A DNA stretch of 7,398 nucleotides from Syntrophaceae bacterium (GTDB lineage Bacteria; Desulfobacterota; Syntrophia; Syntrophales; UBA2210): assembly GCA_030619435.1 (NCBI GenBank), contig JAUXBI010000083.1, positions 1 to 7,398 of the forward strand, in the 5' to 3' direction. The notes under the pieces were generated by a model. That model searched no databases, was not told where the DNA came from, and was given only the letters and a program-made list of their open reading frames with translations. This document shows, in pieces, positions 1 to 5,707 of the stretch (the stretch's first letter is position 1; every line of letters starts with the position of its first letter). The position numbers were made by a program, and so were the translations under genes.

Positions 1-2
1 AC

Positions 3-209
3 AAGCCGGTGACGGCGACCCGGCGGATTAAAACTCCCCCGGTATATGGCAACCTTTTTCCCCACGAAGTGACTCCTCATCCGGATTTAGCCGCCGATGA
101 GCCTGGCAGCCTCTTCTGCCGAGGTTGCGGGCCGAATGAAAAAAAGATAAGAAGTTGCTTTTTCAAGGCGGATGAATCGAAAAGAAATAGTGTGGGTTCC
201 TGGATTTAG
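3..209 (+). CDS. Possible 3' end of an unidentified gene entering from the left edge
   Basis: This frame is open from base 3 to the TAG ending at 209, so it could be the tail of a gene lying mostly outside the window. An internal GTG at 9 would give 66 aa, but no ribosome binding site can be judged at the edge. The product is basic, with a Cys pair in CRGCG near residue 40 and no domain I recognise. Base composition changes from GC-rich (1-120) to AT-rich afterwards, which suits a gene end or a degenerate remnant. The other two plus frames close within 31 bases. It may well be non-coding; confidence is low. Confidence 0.18.
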   Translation, partial: KPVTATRRIKTPPVYGNLFPHEVTPHPDLAADEPGSLFCRGCGPNEKKIRSCFFKADESKRNSVGSWI

Positions 210-256
210 GTAATCTGCGTTTGTCTTTCAACTTAATTCAATTAAAGAATATTTAA

Positions 257-535
257 TTACGACTTTTTATAATGTGCCTGTACCGCATCTGCCATATATA
301 AAATGTCTCTGGCAAGATAGTTTACCTCGTCAATTCCAATATCGCCGGGCGGTTCTATCGATGTTAACCTATCACTGACAGATTCATAAATGATCTGTAT
401 CTCTTCTGGCAAATCATCCGAAATAATATTGCTTAGATGGTCACGATAGGCTCCATAAACACATTCCCGTATTGGGGTGCTGTCGGATGATACTACCTTA
501 GCAGCCTTGGTAAACCTGTGGAGTAGATTTGTCAT
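257..535 (-). CDS. Small hypothetical protein, 92 aa
   Basis: I do not recognise this protein. It is soluble-looking, with no signal peptide or membrane segment, and has one cysteine (residue 25). Its pattern of charged and hydrophobic residues suggests a mostly helical fold, with a turn at IEPPGDIG around residues 60-67. It is probably real because the upstream signals are good. GAGGT (minus strand, 544-540) lies about 5 nt before the ATG at 535, and a TTGACA-16-GATAAT promoter sits roughly 45-70 bp upstream. It is transcribed away from the TetR-GRE genes, so it is not in their operon, and any link to them is only by adjacency. The downstream side (256-210) has no strong terminator. Function unknown. 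Confidence 0.6.
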   Translation of the reverse strand: MTNLLHRFTKAAKVVSSDSTPIRECVYGAYRDHLSNIISDDLPEEIQIIYESVSDRLTSIEPPGDIGIDEVNYLARDILYMADAVQAHYKKS

Positions 536-579
536 GGTTACCTCATAAGATTCACGGCCTTCGATTACAAAATTAAATA

Positions 580-607
580 ATTATCTGACTTTGGAAGGAA
601 ATGTCAA
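580..607 (-). promoter_or_regulatory. Sigma70-type promoter for the 92-aa minus-strand gene
   Basis: On the minus strand, a perfect -35 box TTGACA (607-602) is followed by a 16-nt spacer and GATAAT (585-580), matching the -10 consensus at 5 of 6 positions. Transcription would start near 573, leaving a leader of about 38 nt before the ATG at 535. This is the best promoter match in the window and the main reason to trust the small gene. Confidence 0.6.
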
Positions 608-620
608 GTTGAAATGTCAA
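598..620. repeat. Tandem direct repeat of 10 bp, GAAATGTCAA twice
   Basis: GAAATGTCAA occurs at 598-607 and again at 611-620, separated by GTT (period 13). On the minus strand each copy supplies a TTGACA. Only the copy at 607-602 has a -10 box at proper distance. The upstream copy may be a regulator-binding repeat or a duplicated -35 element. Both copies are exact. Confidence 0.5.
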
Positions 621-652
621 AAGGGCAGTTCAGGTCTCCCTAAACTGCCCTT
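621..652 (-). terminator. Hairpin with 10-bp perfect stem, possible minus-strand terminator
   Basis: AAGGGCAGTT (621-630) pairs perfectly with AACTGCCCTT (643-652). Three further pairs (632-634 with 639-641) can form inside the 12-nt loop. Read on the minus strand, the stem is followed by a short U run (CUUUUG), the layout of a weak intrinsic terminator. On the plus strand the stem is followed by GATGAG, so it would not terminate in that direction. It lies just upstream of the minus-strand promoter, so it would end an RNA coming from the right and insulate the small gene. No coding sequence feeds it, hence the suspicion of a short non-coding RNA at 621-775. Confidence 0.4.
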
Positions 653-674
653 GATGAGAGGTTGATTGTTCGAG

Positions 675-703
675 CTTGCAGCCTCCCTCTCGGTTGCTGC
701 AAG
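675..703. repeat. Inverted repeat CTTGCAGC / GCTGCAAG
   Basis: CTTGCAGC (675-682) and GCTGCAAG (696-703) are perfect 8-bp arms around a 13-nt loop; CC (686-687) and GG (692-693) could extend pairing inward. It is one of three stems in the non-coding stretch 621-762. The bases at its left inner edge, CCTCC (682-686), can instead pair with GGAGG (712-716), so this stem may be one of two alternative folds. No T run follows on either strand, so it is not a terminator by itself. Confidence 0.4.
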
Positions 704-713
704 TCACATGTGG

Positions 714-762
714 AGGAGGTAGACTATCTTACCCTAAGTTTATCAAGTATAAAGCACCTCCT
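714..762. repeat. Inverted repeat AGGAGGT / ACCTCCT
   Basis: AGGAGGT (714-720) is complementary to ACCTCCT (756-762), a 7-bp stem closing a 35-nt loop. GGAGG in the left arm has a second possible partner, CCTCC at 682-686. On either strand one arm resembles a Shine-Dalgarno sequence and the other an anti-Shine-Dalgarno sequence. No open frame of useful length follows on either strand, so a translational switch is not supported. Confidence 0.35.
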
Positions 763-822
763 TTACACTCTGTAGTTGTGTTCAGAATGGGGTTAAACTA
801 GGGATAATTTAACAGAAAAAGC

Positions 823-852
823 TTGACAGATAGTTTAGTGAAATGCTATTTA
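823..852 (+). promoter_or_regulatory. Candidate promoter of the TetR-GRE gene cluster
   Basis: A perfect -35 box TTGACA (823-828) is followed after 18 nt by TATTTA (847-852), a poor -10 box (3 of 6). Transcription would start near 860, giving a leader of about 105 nt before the ATG at 966. The palindrome GTTAAA-N10-TTTAAC (792-813) lies just upstream of the -35. A weak -10 would suit a regulated promoter. No better match was seen between 770 and 965. Confidence 0.35.
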
Positions 853-965
853 GGATTGAAACTGAATAAGACTAATGTTGGTGGTTTCGTAAAAAAGTCT
901 GATAGGGCGATATTGCGAGTTCATCAATGTTGATTCCATACAAAAAAAAGTGAAATGGGCAAAAA

Positions 966-2162
966 ATGAGCAGAAACAAACCAGCTACGAGGCTAACCAG
1001 GCAAAATATTTTAAGCGCTGCTTCCAGAATGATGACCCGGAAGGGATTCGAGGGTTCCAGGTTGAACGAGATAGCTCAAGAAGCAGGCGTCACAGAACCA
1101 ACCATCTATCTGCATTTTAAGGGAAAGGTTGATCTGCTGTTTTCGGTTGCTGAGCGACATATGGCCAGATACTTCCTTTTCCTTGACGAACACCAGCAGG
1201 GGATCAGCGGCGCCCATAACAAATTACGTAAACTTGTCTGGGCCCACTTGCGATACAGCGATATAAACAGAGAATTTATGAGTCTGGTGCTGTTTGACTG
1301 TAGAAACAACAGGAATTTTTATCAATCAGATGCCTACAAACTGGTTCGAAAGTATGCTGGAATCCTTTCGTCCATTCTTGACGAAGGTGTCAGGGAGAAG
1401 GTTTTCAGGGCGGACATGAACATAGGGCTGGTTCGGGACATCATTTTTGGTCTCATGGATTATGAGGCGATCCGGTATTTCGTAACCAGAGAAAAGCCTG
1501 ATGCTGTTTTAGACCTGGAAGAAATTATGCAACTTCTCGATCAAATGCTATTGCGCAAATACCGTACCGAAAACCAGTCTGCGGATAAAAGGAAACGTAT
1601 TCTTCAAGCAGCAGTTCGGGCATTTTCCGAGAAAGGGTATGCCAAGGCGACCATTGCGGAAATCGCTCGCAGGGCTGGTGTGGCGGAGGGAACAGTTTAT
1701 GAGTATTTCAAAAACAAGGAGGATATTCTACTCTCTATTCCAGAAGAGCATTTCAGGGAACACATAGAACAACTTAAACAGACCTTCAGCAGTAACAACC
1801 CCAAAAAAAAGTTGTGGCTTTTCATGCAGAACTATTTTCAGCAGTATTTGGATCATCCGAATTTTGTCGTGGTCTTTTTAACCATGATTCAATTTAACCG
1901 CCGTTTTTATCAATCCCGTGCATACAAAAGTCAGTATAAATACGTGATCGAACTTGAAAAACTGGTACAGGAAATCATTAGCAATGAGGAAGGTGTTCAG
2001 AATATTAACATCAGGGTTTTCAGAAATATGTTTTTGGGAGCATTTACTCATATGACGCTCAGGTGGTTTCTAGCAGGCCATGATCGAAATTTTGACAGGA
2101 TGAGAGAAATTAAAGAAGTTGCTACGCTTCTTTCAGATGCAGTCTCTGCCGGGAAACCCTAA
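966..2162 (+). CDS. Tandem (two-unit) TetR/AcrR-family transcriptional regulator
   Basis: TetR-family proteins are normally about 200-aa DNA-binding repressors that dimerise and release DNA on binding a small ligand. This 398-aa protein contains two complete units in a row. Unit 1 has the helix-turn-helix at about residues 10-58 (GVTEPTIYLHF, 41-51). Unit 2 has it at about 206-255 (GVAEGTVYEYF, 238-248). Each is followed by a helical ligand/dimerisation domain, and both share NR-x-FYQS-x-AYK (115-125 and 311-321). The repeat offset is a constant 196-197 residues, so this is an internal duplication, not a read-through of two genes. The ATG at 966 is the first start after an in-frame TGA at 951; its ribosome binding site is weak (GGG at 957-959). 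Later ATGs would cut into the first helix-turn-helix. The first GRE begins 48 bp downstream, so the protein probably controls it. Family certain; ligand and operator unknown. Confidence 0.92.
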   Translation: MSRNKPATRLTRQNILSAASRMMTRKGFEGSRLNEIAQEAGVTEPTIYLHFKGKVDLLFSVAERHMARYFLFLDEHQQGISGAHNKLRKLVWAHLRYSDINREFMSLVLFDCRNNRNFYQSDAYKLVRKYAGILSSILDEGVREKVFRADMNIGLVRDIIFGLMDYEAIRYFVTREKPDAVLDLEEIMQLLDQMLLRKYRTENQSADKRKRILQAAVRAFSEKGYAKATIAEIARRAGVAEGTVYEYFKNKEDILLSIPEEHFREHIEQLKQTFSSNNPKKKLWLFMQNYFQQYLDHPNFVVVFLTMIQFNRRFYQSRAYKSQYKYVIELEKLVQEIISNEEGVQNINIRVFRNMFLGAFTHMTLRWFLAGHDRNFDRMREIKEVATLLSDAVSAGKP

Positions 2163-2196
2163 AGTTATTTTGCAAGAAATTATCATAAAAGCATTG

Positions 2197-2202
2197 AAGG
2201 GG
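2197..2202 (+). promoter_or_regulatory. Ribosome binding site of the first glycyl radical enzyme
   Basis: AAGGGG lies 8 nt before the ATG at 2211 and supports that start. The N-terminus then aligns with that of the second GRE from almost the first residue, which independently supports the choice. Confidence 0.6.
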
Positions 2203-2210
2203 CAAATACA

Positions 2211-4628
2211 ATGGGAACAGCAAAATCTGAAAAGGTTGAACACTTGAATGAAAAGATCAGTATTAAGGCGGTGCGTAACGTTCGCAGGGGCCAAGAGACT
2301 GAGGGAAACCAGGAGATCTACCGGCCGGGCGTAAAGGTTTGTCTGGAGAGGAACAGCCTGCTGACTGAGTCTTACAAAATGACCGAAGGTGAGCCGACTG
2401 TGATTCGTCAAGCCAAGGCACTTGAACATGTACTTCTCAATATGACCATATATATCCGTGACTGGGAGAAAATAGTGGGAAATTATGCATCTTCTCCGGA
2501 TGCAGTCTTCTGGCCGATTGAGCAAAACTGGAAGTCGGTGCACAGACTGCTCCATGGCGATGAGGGGAAGGCGCTGGTTGATGATGCGGGTAGAAAGGAA
2601 CTCGACAGGATTGTTGAGTACTGGGGTGGGAAAACAGTAAGTGATATAAGAAAAAGAGCATTTGCCGGTTCCCCGGATCTTGAAAAATACTGGGTGTATG
2701 AAGGTACCATGCTGTGGTCGCAATGGTCGGACCAGGGTGTTCCCAACTACGAGAAAGTACTTGCAATCGGCCTTAACGGGATTATCAGAGAAGCAGAGGA
2801 AAAGCTTAAGGAGTTAGGAAAGAGACTTCCTTTTGATTATATTCAGCAGAAAGATTTTTGTGAGGCAGTGATCATTGTCCTGCAGGCATCAATAAAATGG
2901 GCTGAAAGATATGCTGTGAAGGCAGAAGAGATAGCAAAAGAAGAGAAGGACATGGAGAGAAGAAAGGAGATTGAGGAGGTTGCCCGTATCTGCAGAAAAG
3001 TTCCTGCAAATCCGGCATCTACTTTCCGTGAAGCTCTCCAGTCTTTTATTCTTGTACACCTTATTGGCCATCAGATTGAGTTTATCACTCTTGGATGCGG
3101 TATCCGCTTTGATATGATCATGGAACCCTTTTTCCAGAAGGATATTGCCGATGGTACAATCACCCGAGCGGAAGCGGTCGAGCTGATTAAACATACCCGG
3201 ATCCATCTTGAGGAACTTGGCCAGATGTATTCTCCGACCACCACACAGGTTTACGGAGGAGTTCAGGTTCTTCAGTCCCTTGTTATCGGCGGTGTTGACT
3301 CAGAGGGCCGGGATGTTACCGGAGAGACAAGCTACATGCTGCTGGATTCTGTCCTGGAGCTGCAAACCCTGCAGCCGAGCATTGTGTTAAGAGTCCATGA
3401 CGGTACTCCTAAAGAGCTTATCCTTAAGGCGATCGATGTTATCAAGACAGGGGTCGGGTATCCGTCCCTTCAGAATGACAAGACGCTTATTCCTCTGATG
3501 ATGAAATGGAATTGCCCTCTCGAGGATGCAAGAAATTACACCATAAGCGGATGTGTTTACCTCGATGTTGCTGGCAAGAATATCTTGCGCCGGAATGCAA
3601 CCTACTTTTCCCTGCCCAGGTGTTTATGGTGGGCGCTTCACCAGGGGGTCAATCCCAAAAATGGAGAACAGTACGGAGCACCTACGCAGGATCCAGCCGG
3701 CTTTGAATCGATTGACGATGTGATGGATGCCTACCTTGAGCAGGTCAGATTTTTTATGGATAAACAGGTCAGGGTGGAAAATGTCACAAGGAGTATATAC
3801 GCCGAGCAGTATCCACGCCCCTTTGAATCTGCACTGACCGACGGCTGTATTGAATGCGGCCAGGATCTCAGAAAGTGGCGATATCAGGGGCGTGTCGAGA
3901 GTTTTTCAATAGCCGTGGGTCCGACCAATGTGGCTGATTCGATGGCTGCCATAAAGAAGATAGTGTTTGATGAAAAAAGAGTAAGCATGAAGAAGCTGAT
4001 CGAAATCCTGGAAAAAAACTGGGAAGGGAATGAGGATCTGCGCCAGATAATGTTGGCAGCGCCCAAGTTTGGGAATGACGATGATTATGTAGATATGATC
4101 GCCTATGATGTACATCGCCGCACAGAAGAGGTGGTCGAGCAGTTCTCAGATACATACGGCTCCGATTTTCACCTGGATGGAAGTGCGGTTTCCGCCACCT
4201 ATGGTCTTTCTCTTGACACCCCGGCCACACCGGACGGAAGAAAAGACGGAGACGGATTTGCCGACGGGTCCCTTTCACCAACACCCGGAATGGATGTCAA
4301 CGGGCCGACAGCTGTCCTGAAATCCTGTTCGAAGATAGACACTCTTACTACCTATAATCATCTGCTGAACCAAAAGTTCACCCCCCAGTTTCTTGAAGGG
4401 GCCAACAGAGAGGTTTTTTACAACTATATCAAGTCATGGGCGGATCTTGGGATCTCGCATGTCCAGTTTAACGTGGTGGACAGGGAAACCCTGATAGAGG
4501 CACAGAAGAATCCTGAAAAGCAGAAAAACCTGATAATCAGAGTTGCCGGGTACAGTGCCTATTTTATCGATCTTTCCAAGGGGCTCCAGGACCATATAAT
4601 TGAGAGGACCGAGCAGGCCTTTAGGTAG
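2211..4628 (+). CDS. Glycyl radical enzyme (pyruvate formate-lyase-like), atypical SGCVYLD active site
   Basis: This complete 805-aa cytoplasmic GRE has the usual family length. Family signatures run in order: TESYKMTEGEP near residue 52-62 and IVGN at 88-91; then the catalytic cysteine, Cys448, in SGCVYLD; TPDGRK at 673-678; the HVQFNVVD segment; and the glycyl radical loop RVAGYSAYF with Gly780, 25 residues from the C-terminus. In this family the Gly radical generates a thiyl radical on the Cys, which abstracts hydrogen from the substrate. GCVE enzymes (glycerol and propanediol dehydratases, choline TMA-lyase CutC, hydroxyphenylacetate decarboxylase) have Glu two residues after the Cys; here it is Tyr450. 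The usual pocket segment with GHS before GRFD is replaced by IEFITLGCGIRFD (289-301). It lacks the paired cysteines (CC) of true pyruvate formate-lyase. Family is certain, reaction unassigned. It ends 23 bp before its activase. Confidence 0.95.
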   Translation: MGTAKSEKVEHLNEKISIKAVRNVRRGQETEGNQEIYRPGVKVCLERNSLLTESYKMTEGEPTVIRQAKALEHVLLNMTIYIRDWEKIVGNYASSPDAVFWPIEQNWKSVHRLLHGDEGKALVDDAGRKELDRIVEYWGGKTVSDIRKRAFAGSPDLEKYWVYEGTMLWSQWSDQGVPNYEKVLAIGLNGIIREAEEKLKELGKRLPFDYIQQKDFCEAVIIVLQASIKWAERYAVKAEEIAKEEKDMERRKEIEEVARICRKVPANPASTFREALQSFILVHLIGHQIEFITLGCGIRFDMIMEPFFQKDIADGTITRAEAVELIKHTRIHLEELGQMYSPTTTQVYGGVQVLQSLVIGGVDSEGRDVTGETSYMLLDSVLELQTLQPSIVLRVHDGTPKELILKAIDVIKTGVGYPSLQNDKTLIPLMMKWNCPLEDARNYTISGCVYLDVAGKNILRRNATYFSLPRCLWWALHQGVNPKNGEQYGAPTQDPAGFESIDDVMDAYLEQVRFFMDKQVRVENVTRSIYAEQYPRPFESALTDGCIECGQDLRKWRYQGRVESFSIAVGPTNVADSMAAIKKIVFDEKRVSMKKLIEILEKNWEGNEDLRQIMLAAPKFGNDDDYVDMIAYDVHRRTEEVVEQFSDTYGSDFHLDGSAVSATYGLSLDTPATPDGRKDGDGFADGSLSPTPGMDVNGPTAVLKSCSKIDTLTTYNHLLNQKFTPQFLEGANREVFYNYIKSWADLGISHVQFNVVDRETLIEAQKNPEKQKNLIIRVAGYSAYFIDLSKGLQDHIIERTEQAFR

Positions 4629-4651
4629 CAAGTAGTCATTAGGTTTTTCCT

Positions 4652-5608
4652 ATGAAAAATGTGGAACCCCAGGAGATTAATGTTGTGAGTTCAAAAGATC
4701 CTGAAAATAATCACAAGGGGCTGGTATTTAACATCCAGAAATTTTCTCTTCACGACGGTCCTGGAATCAGAACGACCGTCTTTATGAAGGGATGTTCCCT
4801 GGCCTGCAGGTGGTGCAGTAATCCTGAATCAATGAACCGGTACCGAGAAATTATGATATATGACGTAAGATGCATCGGGTGCAAAAAATGCGTGGAGGCC
4901 TGCCCAATCGGGGCGATCGTCTTTACTGAAAGAGGTAGGGAGATTGATTGGGATAGGTGTGACAACTGCCTTGAATGCGCCCGGGTATGTCCGTCAAAGG
5001 CTATTGAATGTACAGGGGATTACATGACAATAGATGAAGTAGTGAAGAAGGTAGAGGATGACCGGATATTTTATGAAAATTCAAACGGTGGAATGACAGT
5101 ATCAGGCGGTGAAGCACTTGTTCAATCGAAATTTGTCAGGGAGCTGTTAAAAAAATGCCGGGAAAAGGGGATTCATACTGCCCTAGATACTACCGGCAAC
5201 GCACCGTGGCAGGACATAGAGAGCGTTCTTGAGTATGTTGACCTTGTGCTTATGGATATTAAGCACATGGACACAGAGATGCATAAGAAAGGCACGAGTG
5301 TCGAGAATGAACTTATCCTTGGAAATGCTAGAAAGATTGCTAAAAGAGTAAGGATATGGATCCGGATACCTCTTATTCCGGATTATAATGATTCGGAAGC
5401 AAATATAATAAGGGTTGCTAAGTTTGCATCAGATATAGCCGCGGAAAAGGTATCGGTGTTACCATACCATGATCTGGGGTCATCTAAATATCCGAAACTG
5501 GGCCGGGTTTATCCAATGGAGGGGACCACGCCTCCTACGGAGGAGGCTGTAGAAAGGGTCAGAAAGACAATAGAATCATTTGGGTTGGAGGTTGAAATTG
5601 GGAGATAG
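4652..5608 (+). CDS. Glycyl radical enzyme activating enzyme (radical SAM)
   Basis: This 318-aa protein reductively cleaves S-adenosylmethionine and uses the 5'-deoxyadenosyl radical to make the glycyl radical on a GRE. The radical-SAM motif CxxxCxxC is at Cys48, Cys52 and Cys55, preceded by DGPGIRT (35-41). An inserted ferredoxin-like domain holds two more 4Fe-4S sites: Cys74/77/80/84 and Cys103/106/109/113, each ending in CP. That insert is typical of activases for non-PFL GREs and absent from the pyruvate formate-lyase activase. SGGEAL (151-156) is the SAM-binding GGE motif, followed by MDIKHMD (201-207) and RIPLIPDYND (238-247). The ATG at 4652 has only a weak ribosome binding site (TAGG, 4640-4643); the first 20 or so residues precede the conserved core, so a later start is conceivable. 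Lying between two GREs, it probably activates both. Gene order and motifs make the family call firm. Confidence 0.96.
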   Translation: MKNVEPQEINVVSSKDPENNHKGLVFNIQKFSLHDGPGIRTTVFMKGCSLACRWCSNPESMNRYREIMIYDVRCIGCKKCVEACPIGAIVFTERGREIDWDRCDNCLECARVCPSKAIECTGDYMTIDEVVKKVEDDRIFYENSNGGMTVSGGEALVQSKFVRELLKKCREKGIHTALDTTGNAPWQDIESVLEYVDLVLMDIKHMDTEMHKKGTSVENELILGNARKIAKRVRIWIRIPLIPDYNDSEANIIRVAKFASDIAAEKVSVLPYHDLGSSKYPKLGRVYPMEGTTPPTEEAVERVRKTIESFGLEVEIGR

Positions 5609-5707
5609 AAAAACTTCGGGATATGAAACAGGCCATCATCATCGGCGGTTATATACTCCGATACTAAATTATGTTTAAGATCTAAAAATTTCTCAAGGAG
5701 ATTTACA
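5609..5707 (+). other. Gap between the activase and the second GRE
   Basis: This 99-bp spacer is longer than the one between the first GRE and the activase (23 bp). It is AT-rich towards its end. I see no intrinsic terminator and no convincing -35/-10 pair, so transcription probably continues through it. It holds a 14-codon ATG frame (5623-5667) without a ribosome binding site, which I do not count as a gene. Confidence 0.4.
5695..5700 (+). promoter_or_regulatory. Ribosome binding site of the second glycyl radical enzyme
   Basis: AAGGAG lies 7 nt before the ATG at 5708, the strongest ribosome binding site on the plus strand here. It fixes the start of the second GRE and suggests that gene is translated at least as well as the first. 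Confidence 0.7.

Larger units (their letters stand above)
536..965. other. Non-coding region between the small gene and the TetR gene
   Basis: This 430-bp gap separates divergent genes and contains no open frame I would call. From left to right it holds the minus-strand promoter and its direct repeats (580-620), three inverted repeats (621-762), an AT-rich imperfect segment, a plus-strand promoter candidate (823-852), and the untranslated leader of the regulator gene. Two small palindromes could be regulator sites: GTTAAA (792-797) with TTTAAC (808-813), and ATCAA-TG-TTGAT (923-934). Both are short and in AT-rich DNA, so chance is a fair explanation. I see no tRNA fold or CRISPR array. Confidence 0.6.

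Noticed and set aside
233..245. Palindrome TTAATT-C-AATTAA as terminator or operator
   Set aside because: Only A and T in the arms, one-base loop, no flanking T run of note; easily chance in this AT-rich stretch.
714..762. Shine-Dalgarno / anti-Shine-Dalgarno translational switch
   Set aside because: The arms look right, but no open frame of meaningful length starts at the correct distance on either strand.
2133..2723. 196-aa open frame on the minus strand
   Set aside because: It lies antisense to the well-supported start of the first GRE, has no recognisable motif and no separate promoter signal; a shadow of the coding frame.
2211..4628. Calling the first GRE pyruvate formate-lyase (pflB)
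   Set aside because: The active site has a single Cys in SGCVYLD rather than adjacent cysteines, and its activase has the double 4Fe-4S insert absent from the PFL activase.
2211..4628. Calling the GREs benzylsuccinate or alkylsuccinate synthase
   Set aside because: Lack of the GCVE Glu would fit, but I cannot match the Cys loop to those enzymes and no small-subunit genes are visible, so the name would be a guess.
5623..5667. 14-codon ATG frame in the gap after the activase
   Set aside because: No ribosome binding site, too short to judge, and no reason to see it as a leader peptide.
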